The translations under genes were made by a program, and so were the position numbers. The notes below the pieces were generated by a model that was given only the letters and a program-made list of their open reading frames with translations, was not told where the DNA came from and made no database searches. Below are positions 12,458 through 23,539 of a stretch of 64,000 nucleotides of DNA, piece by piece (positions within the stretch are counted from its first letter, which is position 1; the number at the start of each line of letters is the position of its first letter). The stretch is from Membranipora membranacea (Eukaryota; Bryozoa; Gymnolaemata; Cheilostomatida; Membraniporidae): contig OU612073.1 of the NCBI GenBank assembly GCA_914767715.1, positions 11,098,001-11,162,000 of the forward strand, written 5' to 3'.

Positions 12458-13664
12458 GTTTGGCGTCCTCAGGTGGGCTAAAAATCTTTCGATTTACAGC
12501 CTCCAGTACACTCAGTTACACTCTCAAATTAAGCTAAAATGGATTTACCCTACGAAGAAGATTATCCAGGCGAAACTTTCAGCAATAACCTCTTCACTGG
12601 GCAGAGGCAGCTGCTACCTGCTGAGCCGAATATACGGACTTGATTAAGCACTGAACTTCTGTGAAAAACATCAACTATGGGATTACCATGCAGAGTTATT
12701 AATTTTGTCTAGGATATTTGGTGAGTATCAGTGCAATACTCTTACATTACAGAAGGCTATAAATATGTTTGATAATGACCATCAGCTAGGACTACATCTC
12801 TATGCTCAGAGTGAAGCTCATGTACGAGGTTGTAAATTTTATCTTCAACGCTTTGAAGATAGATTCTCCTTTTCTTATGTACCAGTCAGTTATCATACTC
12901 CATTGCCGGTTATGGTTCATCATGGCATTGAGATATTTCAAACTGTATCAGTAAACCCTGTCCATATCTGTACGTCAAGTCAAGAAACTGTTCACTTGGA
13001 GAATTTTGAGGAATCCGAGACCTTTGCTAAGGTTATCGAATCTGAAACACTGCTCGTTGCTACGAGACCTGTTGCTACCTGTGCTACTGCTGTGGCTATG
13101 TCTGTCATTGTAATGACACCGTGTTTACAACTGCTGTTGGACAAACTTTAACTTAACACCCAGATATGTTTTGTTCTGCTGATAGAAATCATTATGTGGC
13201 TGCTGCCAATCTGACACCAATGTTGAATGTGAACCATGCTGCTGCATACACAATAAACTGTTCGGAAACTATTGACATCCGACTATGTGGTACCACTATC
13301 GCCTCGTGTGCTGCGCTGTATCCCTGGACATGTAACCAGCCACTACTTATGTTGCGTAACTTACGTGACATACATTGTTTCACACACATTCTCTGCAAAC
13401 ACTATTGTTCATACCTGCCCTGGCACTACAAGTGGTTATGGTTCTACTCAGATCTTTCATCAAAACCATTGTGATTTTCTCATACAACAGCTGAAGGTGG
13501 TGGCTATTCAGGCTATTCTATGTTAAGATGCTAGGCAGCATCTTACACTGGGCAGAGGCATAGCCTCCTAGGATTTATTTGATATCAGACTTGGAACTCT
13601 TTAACACTGGGCTTAAACATAAAAATTGAAGTTTAAAACCTACTATTTTTTATGTTGAGGCAAC
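12458..13664 (+). other. Internal region of the LTR element, no known proteins
   Basis: Open frames at 12,705-13,151 and 13,166-13,474 (plus) are in different frames and show no RT, protease, zinc-knuckle or integrase motifs. The internal region probably cannot encode a working polyprotein. It may contain captured sequence. Confidence 0.45.
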
Positions 13665-14247
13665 TGAGATACTTTTACACACAACCTGTAGTAATTAAAA
13701 TATTATTACACTCAACTAAGGCTTTCTGCATTGATAGCTACTGAGTCATCATCATAATTACTGTATGCTATTCTCAACTGTATTTATTCCAGTCATTATC
13801 TCCTCCAGCCAGCACAATAGCACACTATTTAAGTTGTAACTTGGAAAAGGTGGGGTCAAAACATTGGCATAGCTCTGGGATCTGGCACGTTCTGGGCTGT
13901 CGCTGACACATAGTCAGAAAACCCTGACTGGCATTCTGGGATGCCATCGGCTTAGCCGGGAAAACCCATGACTGGTGGTATTCCACTACATATATTGAGC
14001 TCATACAGATGGTCAACTGGTCATTACAATTCACTAGCTCACTTATCTGACCTAACAAGGTTACACACTTATCACACACCATTGGTATCCATTCCATTCA
14101 TACTCTCACCTGGACATACTGACAGACACACTCGACATCTATCTCTCTGGTAATTATTATTTACATCTAAACCTTCTTGCATACTGATATAAATCTTAGC
14201 TGGGCTAAGTTGAACCACCTTGCGATTGCTTCCAACCACGTATCACA
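13665..14247 (+). repeat. 3' LTR (583 bp) with extra 340-bp block
   Basis: It matches the 5' LTR on both sides of an additional block at 13,727-14,066. The word 'acttatc' occurs at both 14,041 and 14,067, so the 5' LTR may have lost the block by deletion. Confidence 0.6.
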
Positions 14248-14252
14248 GTTTC

Positions 14253-14654
14253 CCTTGCAAAATGAAGCTTAATAGATTTTCTGGGTGAAAGAGACTGAAA
14301 AAAGAGAGATAGGGAAGGGATGGAAAAAAAACCCAAAAACTGGGCGCCTTCCTACCAAATAGGGAGACTTGTCAGGTATGTATCAATCTGAGTATCCAGG
14401 TACAGTTAGTGCAGTTGATAATCATTAAAACTTGAAGAGGCTACAGAAGTCAATATCACGATCAAGTCCATGAGCAGCGTAAGCTATATCAGCTGTCTTG
14501 AGTTTATGATTAGGTCAGTGAAGTTTTTGGGAGATGGCCTAAAACTTAATAGTCATACTGCCAAATTCCTTGCTTCTAGCCAGAAATGGGTTAACTACAG
14601 GGCCAGAGAGTCACTGGGGACCTTCCTCATCTCACATGTGCCTCGGGGTGTATG
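14253..14654. other. No feature seen
   Basis: This is sequence between the LTR element and block C. A purine-rich tract lies at 14,285-14,335. No gene was recognised. Confidence 0.4.
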
Positions 14655-15666
14655 TATACTGTGCCTATGGTGATGGTAGCGTCTCGTAGTGCGCATTGAG
14701 TTGATGAGCTCGATGTGAGTATTAATACAGTATAAATAATCTGAGACTTTCTATGGCTTGAATTTACTGTTTCAATGGCTGAATTATGTTGAGTTGAATG
14801 AATGATTTCCTTGGGATCTAATGCAAGCAAAAGCCTACCAAACACATTACCAACTTGTTACTAACAGAGGCGAGTTCAGAAAATGTACCTCAACCTATGC
14901 ATCTCATCATGTCATAGAGACATGTAGAAGGCTGACTCTCAACTACTGCTAACCGAATTTTTACTTGAATTACTTGAAAACCTCCCTCTCCCTTCTGTCT
15001 GATAATCTAGACCTGGACAGTACCCACTATACACTACTACCTAGAGGAGGGTGGGCGGCGGGTTATTGAGACCCATTCTCATATCACCCTTAAACCTAGT
15101 CTGTCAGCAGTTCCCTTCGACACTTGCTCCAAAACTAATGTTGGCATGAGCTACATGTATAGGAGTCTGAACTTACGAGCATGTACCAAAGGAGTTAACT
15201 TTGCCCATAACGAGATGATCAGCTACCAAACACACGAAATCAATATCGAACAAACTAAATTGGAATTATATGTGGTGGTGGTTTATCCATCAAGCAAAAG
15301 GCAAGCTAAGCATACACACCACAGATCTACTTCAAAATAGGGGTATCTGGCAATGTTTGACTGGCCTCTCTTGGGTTTCGGTTGTTTGAAGGTGATTCAT
15401 GGTTGAGAAGATTTGAAATACTACCTCATGAGCCATTCATACATAAGGTCTATGGATCTAGTTAGACTGATTAAGTTGAGAGATGAGAGACATTTTGTCA
15501 ACTAATGACCTATATATGACTTTGTAGGGGAGGGGGAGGCACAGTCAAACATTTCCAAAGACCCATGTTTCAGAGTCGACAAATGATCACACTGCACTCG
15601 TTACTCTAGATGCCTCTCATAGACTTGTCCCCATTAATTAAGACACTCTCTTAGTCACACAGTCAC

Positions 15667-15779
15667 AGGCCTTCTGTAGTTAGTGGGAGTCCAGTGGTTG
15701 AGTGGCCCCGTGATCGAGGACTTTCCTCTCGACCATTGGGGCACTCCAACACTGGACTTGCACCAACTACAGAAGGCCT
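15667..15779. repeat. Long inverted repeat (hairpin)
   Basis: Arms of about 43 bp begin with AGGCCTTCTGTAGTT and pair imperfectly around a loop of about 24 bp. The hairpin is preserved in copy 2 at 26,923-27,035. A weaker related sequence follows about 200 bp downstream, with an internal repeat of 'agtcact...cacctctca'. Confidence 0.8.
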
Positions 15780-16056
15780 ATGTGCTCAGTCAATTTGCTC
15801 ACAGTCACTTTCTACACCTCTCAGAACAAACATCATCCTAACTAATAATACCCTAACCTCAATTAATCATCATAGGCCTATACTCATACTGTACTGTAGG
15901 TAGTTGGTGAAAGTTCAGTGGAAAAGTGCACCATATACAGAGGGCATGTGCTATTAGTCAACTAGCTCACTTACAGTCACTCGTTGCACCTCTCACAACA
16001 AACAAAACCCTGCCACCCAATCTTAATTAATGTTTATCAACCATTACCCGACCCAC

Positions 16057-16072
16057 ATATATATATATATAT
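16057..16072. repeat. (TA)n microsatellite
   Basis: A run of eight AT dinucleotides. The equivalent site in unit 2 (27,297-27,325) is expanded. Confidence 0.9.
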
Positions 16073-16273
16073 GTACACATAGACATAGATAGGGCAGGGA
16101 GAAGAATAGAATGCATAGATAGTAGGGGAACTGTAACTCCTTGCCCATATGTACTGAACAAATCCTCCCTTTCAATTTAGGGTTAGTCACTTGATTGACG
16201 CCTTGTGCTGGTTAAATTCGCTCATGGATCGTTGATGCCGCCAGTATGGAAGGTTGGGCAGACCTAAAAGATC

Positions 16274-18483
16274 TAGTAAGAAATTCATTGAGAGATATAA
16301 TTTCCCAACTTATTAAGGTGTAACATTTCTTTTCCTCCGAACAAAAAAGTGTTTGAGAGAAACAAAATAACTGAGCTAGCTGTAAAATCTATTATATAGA
16401 TGGATGGATAACTCCCAAAAGCAAAGTGATGTATATAATAAAAGAAAACATGCATGCCCTATTATACCATTATAAAATTTAGATGTAAACTTGGAAACAT
16501 GGTAATAGTAAACCCATATAGCCCATATTGTATACAAAATAAACCTTGCCGGCTGGGTAATAGCCACCAAGCCATCTTTATCCCTAACAAAAACTGCTGT
16601 CTTTTTAACCAAAACTGGTTGGCAGCACCATTCACTCTGGCAGCACTGATCTTGACATAGAAGGGATGTACAGCATATTGCTTCTGACAGAGGCCACATA
16701 TTTTTTGCTGTAAATATCTTTAATTGCCGATCAAGTCACTTGGACAAAATGAGATTATGTGCATTACAAACATAAGCATTAAAATGGTTAGACTAAACAA
16801 GTGAATTTATAGAAAAACATTATTGTCAAGGAGAGCTGTATCATTGGGCACCGGTGATTTTCATTATCATTGGACATGTGCCATTGACCTGCGGTGCAAA
16901 GAGGCTGTGCGCCATGTATGAGTATTTCACTGTTGAAGAAGATGGCATGCCTACAAAACTAATGACTCATTTGACCAAGGATAGGGCTGCAGTTGTGACT
17001 AGCTGAGTGTGTGTGTCAGATCAGGTATTGAATAAGGTAGGTCCAAGATGATTTTGGTGATATCATCACGCAAGATTTTTCTGCATGATTGTCACATATC
17101 TTGCCTTCATGTTTTCACCTATGGTAGGTCAGGCTGATTGGGAGATCGGTTTGCTTGTTTTTTTCATATTAATGATTGATGGGTTTCTGCTATTTGTCAC
17201 AGTTACTAGCAATACACTGGTTGTATATATACAGCCGTTAATTTCCTCAACATCTGTTTTTTTATATTTATTCTTATTTCACTGCACAGCTTGGGTCTTG
17301 TTCAATAAAGAGTTGCGTTTTTGGCCTATATTACCATGCTGTTGATTTATACAATAAAATCAAACCAAGGTCTTGGTAATTCTAGCTATGAAGTAACAGC
17401 TCAGAACATACTAGTAACTTCTGTGAGACTCTAGCTGTCACTCATCACTAGACAAGCTGTTAGGGTAGGTGCTTGATGATATCCTCCCTGATGATAACGA
17501 ACAAAATTTCAGGACATATGTATGTATGTATGTACCTTTATTGTGTCAGTGTTGACAAATAAAATGTTTCCTCCTGATAAAAAATGTGAGCTGGTAAAAA
17601 TATGATATAAAATGTACGGTAATAAAAGAAAAATACTAAGACTTCTCTATTAATCATGTATTTAGAATTGCGACTGCTCTGGCACGAAAGCAGTTTTTCT
17701 TAGAGTAGTTGTGTGCATCATTGCTCCATGCCTCCCTGATGGTAATTGGAGTTGTCTAATTAATGTCAATGAGAGGACAATCTTTGCAGAGCCTTGGTAA
17801 TTCTTATCCATTGATGAAATTTACTTGGATTGCAGTTTGTTATCTTAATACCAGAAATGTATGATCTGGGCATCACAATAGATAGCTTCAACTACGGTCT
17901 ACATCTGAGAGTTGGTTCGGTCCTGACTCCTGAGATAGATAAAGCTGACATAAAGTAGTATATTGGCATGACTCATTTTAAACAATTTAATTTAAAACAA
18001 GCTTGGCGGAAGCTAAAACCAGAGTACATGGTTTTCATATACCCTAGAAGGATAGAGTTACCACATGAGGAAAGGCTCACAGGCTTGAGATAGCCAGAAG
18101 TAAGGCAAACTAATGGTTTCTCACCCGCTTCAATTTTCTATAAACTCCCTACCTGGCTTGCCACAATTTGGTGGTAGCTAATATTAACATATCACTAAAC
18201 TAAACTCTAGCTAGAAGTATATCTTGAGCATATCTAATACACTGCAAACTGACGGGTCCATACTGCCCTGTCATAGCTAGTAAAGAGCTACTTTGAGCTT
18301 GAGTTTAACTATAAGAATATTTATTGGCAGGTTCAAAGCATAAATCATGAAAAGAAAAATTATTGGAAACATTCAATTGTGATGATGGCATAGCTGTCAA
18401 ATTTGCCAATAAGATTTGTGAAGTACCATGTTTGAGCATTTGTTTTTTAATATTTGCAAAAAAAAGTTGAATTTGAAAGAGGT
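16274..18483. other. Unit-1-specific sequence, no gene seen
   Basis: This stretch is missing from unit 2. It has a short ATGT microsatellite (about 17,517-17,534). A possible 86-codon frame at 17,085-17,345 (plus) is rich in hydrophobic residues, but I see no splice or family support for it. Confidence 0.4.
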
Positions 18484-18865
18484 TATATCTTTTTGCCGAT
18501 CATATCTTTGTTTCTTTTTGAATCTAGTTCATGTAAGAGCTGAAAAATTATCTTCCGCAATGGCTGAATGGATGTTGGTTGCCAACATAAGCTGTGATAT
18601 GAAACGTTTAATAAAATATAGAAAACTGGAATGTGAGGTAAGAGATAATGATACAACAATGTGAAGGGGAAAAAAAAAATCATTATATCTTATTGCCGAT
18701 CATATCTTTGTTTGTTTATGCATCTAGTTTATGTAAGAGCTGAAAAATTATCTTCCGCAATGGCTGAATGGATGTTGGTTGCCAACATAAATTGTGATAT
18801 GAAATTTAATAAAATATAGAAAACTGGAATGTGAGGTAAGAGATAATGATACAACAATCTGAAGT
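18484..18865 (+). repeat. Two tandem copies of a 200-bp repeat
   Basis: The first copy starts at 18,484 and the second at 18,684, each with 'tatatct...ttgccgatcatatctttg'. The copies differ by a few substitutions and a small deletion in the second. The open frame across copy 1 closes at 18,662. Confidence 0.85.
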
Positions 18866-19301
18866 GGAAAAAAAAGATCAAACCTAGGTTCGATTCTGTT
18901 GTTTGGTCTTAGTGACCTTGTATCTGAGCCCAGCCCAGCCCAGTCCTGTTGATGCATAAACACGGAAAATATTTTTTAATGCATCATTTGATCGCAAAAA
19001 TCTTATAGAGCTGGGTTTGTTGTTGAGTTCACGAAACAGTATAAAATAGAGCTATTGATAAAAAGCAAAACGCGTCTAAGATAAAATCCATCTTCCCACA
19101 CTACTATTCATTTCCTGCAATTCATTCCAGATCTCCAACGTATAAACCCCTTATAATGATAGCTGCAGTCTTCAACTTGTCATCCACAGATGAAAATGTA
19201 GATATTGCTTTCTCTACGATCTTCAGAATGTCTAGAAAATCACAGTGGGTGTGATGTGCAAGGTAAGAAAATTATCAGTTTTACTTGTATAACAGACTAC
19301 T

Positions 19302-19635
19302 CAAAGACCAAAGCATGTTATAGTCAGACGGCTACTTATGATAAAGTTGTGTCATATTCAATGCTCTACTTGGCATGAATTAATGATTGTGGAAAAGTGC
19401 CTTCCATAAGGGAAGGTAACTCCCATTCCCTGCATTATGATGTCACAGTCTCCCAGATGTGCAAGACAAGAAGCGATGACTTCCGGTAGACTGTGACATC
19501 ATAATGCAGAGAAAGAGAGTTATATTCCACCTACAATAATTATGCCAAGTAGAGCATTGAATTTTTTTATCATGCAAATCTGACACAGGTTTATCATCAG
19601 TAACTGCCTGACTATAACATGCTTTGGTCTTTGGG
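19302..19635. repeat. Large inverted repeat overlapping the 3' end of the RING exon
   Basis: The left arm (19,302-19,451) is the reverse complement of the right arm (19,488-19,635), with a loop of about 36 bp. The innermost 20 bp or so pair perfectly and the outer parts are imperfect. The right arm contains the last codons and stop of the minus-strand RING frame, so the left arm is an inverted copy of the gene's 3' end. The same structure exists at 27,821-28,154, so it predates the duplication. A transcript crossing it would fold into a hairpin of about 150 bp. Confidence 0.85.
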
Positions 19636-20098
19636 AAACATTCAACAAAGTGTTAAATTTTTGTGTGACAAATTGATGAACTAGTTTTGAAACTGAATCG
19701 ATCATATCAACAGCAATGGTGCAGTCAATGAACTCATCGGTGATAGATACGCAAATAGGGCATGGATTATCAAAAATGGCACAATGCAATACTTGGAATT
19801 CCCAGATCACGTTTATGATGTCATCTATGATTAATAGGATGTGAGGGTCTCTTCTTAGAGTCCTGTGAAACACACCCATATCAATATAGATTGGGAGCAA
19901 CTTACTTTCTCGCTGTTGTGTTGTGGATTGACTGACACACACAGGGCAGCCATGTATAGTGTAAACTTTAGATCGAGTCACACAGTACTCATGTGCTCTA
20001 TGTCCGCAGTACAGGTTGAACCAGCACTCCCCGTCTTCTCCGCTGCGTAAGCAACAATCCATAGCTAGAGATGGGTGATAGATGGTAGGTATAGGCAT
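19520..20098 (-). CDS. RING-H2-like zinc finger protein, 3' exon (paralogue 1)
   Basis: An acceptor (tttgtttcag) directly precedes an ATG at 20,098. The frame then runs 192 codons to TAA at 19,520. Near the start, cysteines at residues 15, 16 and 25 are followed by C31-x-H33-x2-H36-x2-C39-x11-C51-x2-C54, the C3-H4-H5-C6-C7-C8 pattern of RING-H2 fingers. The first CxxC pair is not canonical. RING fingers usually bind zinc and recruit ubiquitin-conjugating enzymes, so an E3 ligase role is possible but inferred. A second CPIC motif lies further on. The C-terminal half is hydrophobic and of no known family. A 5' exon may exist upstream, or the ATG may be the true start. The close paralogue is at 28,039-28,617. 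Confidence 0.6.
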   Translation of the reverse strand: MPIPTIYHPSLAMDCCLRSGEDGECWFNLYCGHRAHEYCVTRSKVYTIHGCPVCVSQSTTQQRESKLLPIYIDMGVFHRTLRRDPHILLIIDDIINVIWEFQVLHCAIFDNPCPICVSITDEFIDCTIAVDMIDSVSKLVHQFVTQKFNTLLNVSQRPKHVIVRQLLMINLCQICMIKKFNALLGIIIVGGI

Positions 20099-20511
20099 CT
20101 GAAACAAAGCAGACGTACAATAGAGTACATGTTTGTAACAAGTATTTAATCTGAGGCTAAAAGTCGGTCCAGTAGACACCACAGGTCTACTTCAATCCAT
20201 TTTGCCAGCGATTGAGTCACAACTTAAATGCTGGCAAAGTGGATAAAGCTTGATCTAAGGTCTACCATGTTGACACACCCCTACAGGCAGTATAGATATC
20301 TCTATTGTAGGTAGGTATAGAGTCACCATCTCATGCAAGCAAAATAAGAGCCGGTAAAAGACTTGTCATGAGAGAGTTGAATTCATTGCCAGTCACACAC
20401 ACGATGCCGCAACAAAAATGTATAAATTTGACAGCATATCAAACTCTCGTAAGCAATGTATTTTCTAATAATCCAAATCTATATACATTCTCCGACTATG
20501 CTGATTGAGGA

Positions 20512-20521
20512 GGGGGGGGGG
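20512..20521. repeat. Poly-G run
   Basis: About ten G in a row, with a similar but slightly longer run in copy 2 (29,026-29,038). Confidence 0.8.
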
Positions 20522-21292
20522 TCAAGAGTCTGAGGGGCTCAGAATACTAGACTATGATTGACAGCACTGATGGATATTCAAAAGCTAAATTCTGGTTTTC
20601 AAAAAAATATTATAGGAGCAGAAACACAGTAATTTTAAATCTTAGTTCTTTTCATCACAGTAAAATTGAATTGAACAGCGTGGAACAAATTATTGACTTT
20701 CTTCATAGTCATTAATTGATCATTAATCCCATGCTGTACCTTCAAATATTTTGCATTACGTCATGTGGTAATTTCTTTGGCACATTATGTAAAACATCTG
20801 ACCAGGATGATATTGTTTGCAAGATAAAAAGTGTACAATAATAAATACGGCTTACAACTCATGTAGCCTGGTTAAATATGGCTTACAACGCATGTAGCCT
20901 GGTCTTATCCAGAATCAAATGATTGCTCTTTTTGGGTGGGTGCTTTCATATGTTGATTGGAAGAAACTTTGAGCAGAGTAAAACAGGATTAAGTAGTATT
21001 AAGCCCTAATAATATAAACTCCTGTATATCGATATGAATGTCAATTAATCAATGATTGATCTGAACTAAAAATTATATAAAATAGAATGTTGCCAGTCCA
21101 CTACTTACAAGCTCAATGCAATGTACAGAGACAGCTCACCTCAACACAAGCAATTGTAGTGAGAAGACTGATGGCGATGCTGAGTACAATGCAATTTTTA
21201 ACTATATAACGTAGCCTTATAAAATTGCTGCATTCAAGAGAAAAAAATTTGCCTACCGTCTCTTCTCTTCGTAATGATGATATCCTTGATGA

Positions 21293-23535
21293 TAGCCTCT
21301 GCAACACAACAGCTAAATGGCTTATGATAATGATGATATCCTTGAATTCAGTGAATTTAATCTAAAACAAGGAAGTCTGACCCTGACAGTTTTCGTTTTC
21401 ACCTTAAATACAAGGCAGTCATTATGAAAACAAAATTCCCAAACAGCACATCGGCCAAAGTCAACCAAGAATTTTCCAAAATCTGATGATCATGGGAATA
21501 TCCAAATATCGACAGTGTTTTTTTTCCACACCCTCTTGCTTCGATTGTACAAGTTATGCTATGTATGGCAATGTTAGACATTTCTTATTACAGTGCATCA
21601 TGAAAGGAGTGCCCTAGGTCGGAGGATAATTGTAAATGGGAAGTACAAACAATATTTCGTAAGCATGAGTTAGTCAGAGTACCTAATCAATTGTCCTTTT
21701 TTAATTAGAAATAAAGCGCCAAGATTTTTTTTGCTTGATTGACCCTCATGACAGCTCTTGCGTGCAGTAGGGGAACTTTCTAGCGCTGTTTTTCTTTAAA
21801 ATTCAAGAATGCATTGTTTGAAAAATAGTTCCATTGATTTTTTATATCACACATTAGGGGTCAGGCATTGAACCATCTAATGGGGTAATTTGTATGAAAT
21901 GCATTCGGCAGTTCGTTAGGTCTACATCCAAACTACTAGCAATGTTTCGAACTGCAGCAGGTCAATTTTTGTTTCCTCCCACGAGCGCCACCAAGTAAAT
22001 ACCCTCATAATTTTTTTATTATGTTTCATACCAGGACAAAAGATAAGAGATGAAGCATGCATCTGATTGAAGTATAAAGGAACCAATCAGCATTCTTGGC
22101 AAAACTGATCTAATCTGAATTATTTGGATTTGAAAACCACCGCATAAGAATGAAAAAAAAAAGAGTATTCAGAAGGATACCAAGTTGTTAGGTCATCTCT
22201 GTTTGTTTGTTATCTGCACAGAAAAATAAACGCTCAAGCCCGAATCGCAGAAGCAAAAGGTTGATATCCCTAATTGTAATCTGCTTGTTGGCTATGAAAT
22301 TGAGTAAAAGTTCACACAAAGCCATCCACCCCTATCCACCCACATTTGCGAAACTCTAGGTTTGATCTGGCGATGATATTTTTTTTCTTGCTCACACAGA
22401 TCATAAATGATGAGTTATTATTGGCTGTCTTTCTTAGAGTGCAGCATGAAGTCATAGTGGATCTAAATGTGGGCCCACCCTATCCAGTTTAAATTCTAAC
22501 TAAAACAGCAGCGATACTTTAATGATGAAATTTGAGCATCAAAACGCAGTGTAAAAAGAGCTTCGCCTGTGCCTTAGTCATAGCCACTTCATGTTTATTG
22601 GGTTCTGCCAGAGGACTTACAACAGTGAGAGAACAGTTCTAGTAACAATTGGCTGATTTCTAAATATGTCAGGACCATAAGTAATGAGACCAAATTGAAG
22701 AGAGTTTTTGAGTATGGGAAGAACAATTAGTTTCCATCTTTAAACATTCCCATGTCAAATTTGAGTGATAGCAAACACTTTGACATCTATAATTGCTATA
22801 AGGTATTACCAGAGACTATAGTATACTACCAAGCTTCCCAACCACCTTTCATGCATATTTACTCACCAGCCAATTATCAAGCTGGAAACTTAGGTACACA
22901 GTCTATGGTAGAGTGGCTACTATAAAGTTTGCCAAGACCACCCAAGCTGCTATGGTGATTGACGAGAGAGTCAGATTAAGAAATGTGCAGCCCTTTTTGT
23001 TGGCAAACAGCCAACTCCGGTCTCATACTACATATAAGCCCTGTTATTCATCAATGAGTCATTTTGAGATCTTGAGGGCAAAAAATTAAGGTTTGAACTA
23101 TTTCCATATTCCTTTCATACTTAAAACTGTCAGTCATTTAATTGAAGTGAAAAGTTATAGTTCCCAACTAAAGTGCAAGGTGGCAACTAAAAGGAACTAG
23201 TTTCAAGGTTGTGGATTGGGACGGTAGGATTGTTGGCTCTGCTTTCGAGTTTGCAAAAAAAGGAACAGAGTAGCTTTCTGTTCCTGTTTCTTGTTGTGGA
23301 ATATGAATGAGAAACCAAACCACCAGGAACTCTGAATGGGCGTCATATGATCGCAGTTGGAAACCAGTACCCAGGTACTTTAACTTGAGGCCAAAATCAG
23401 TAAGAAGGAGACATTAAAGGAAAAGGTCTTTAACAAAGGGTCATTAACGATTAAGTTCCTCATTGCAACCCTTCCACAGAATGATAAATTACTTAACAAT
23501 CCCCTCATCAATCATTGATGGTTTCTACTCTAGAT
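21293..23535. repeat. Segmental duplication block A, copy 2
   Basis: This is a direct copy of 70-2,350. It starts right after the cut end of block D copy 1 and joins directly to block B copy 2 at about 23,536-23,540. The 7.4 kb that separates A and B in unit 1 is absent. Confidence 0.9.
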
Positions 23536-23539
23536 GCTC

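Larger units (their letters stand above)
12211..14252 (+). mobile_element. Short non-autonomous LTR retrotransposon
   Basis: Two direct repeats bound the element: 12,216-12,457 and 13,665-14,247. Both start TGAGATAC and end GTATCACA (TG...CA). The whole is flanked by a 5-bp direct repeat GTTTC (12,211-12,215 and 14,248-14,252), as expected for integrase-made target duplications. Three bases inside the 5' repeat, TGGCGTCCTCAGG (from 12,461) could be a primer-binding site. The internal part is only 1.2 kb and encodes no recognisable Gag, protease, RT or integrase. I see no clear polypurine tract. The aligned parts of the repeats differ at only a few bases, which suggests a young insertion. Confidence 0.65.
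14655..16273. repeat. Segmental duplication block C, copy 1
   Basis: This block matches 25,908-27,529 in the same orientation. It includes a 64-codon open frame (15,146-15,340, plus) that also stays open in copy 2 with four replacements. It also contains a hairpin (15,667-15,779) and a TA microsatellite. There is no clear gene. Homology ends at 'gcagacctaaaaga'. Confidence 0.9.
19009..21258. repeat. Segmental duplication block D, copy 1
   Basis: This block matches 27,530-29,760 in the same orientation. It carries the RING-finger exon and its inverted-repeat partner. Copy 1 is cut off at about 21,258 by the junction to block A copy 2. That places the tandem-duplication breakpoint inside the repeat also seen at 7,722. 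Confidence 0.9.

Noticed and set aside
13192-13526. Several overlapping ORFs inside the LTR element
   Set aside because: Overlapping frames on both strands show no retroelement motif and cannot all be real; none is preferred.
15667-15779. CRISPR array or bacterial attachment site
   Set aside because: The genome is eukaryotic and the structure is a single inverted repeat, not spaced direct repeats.
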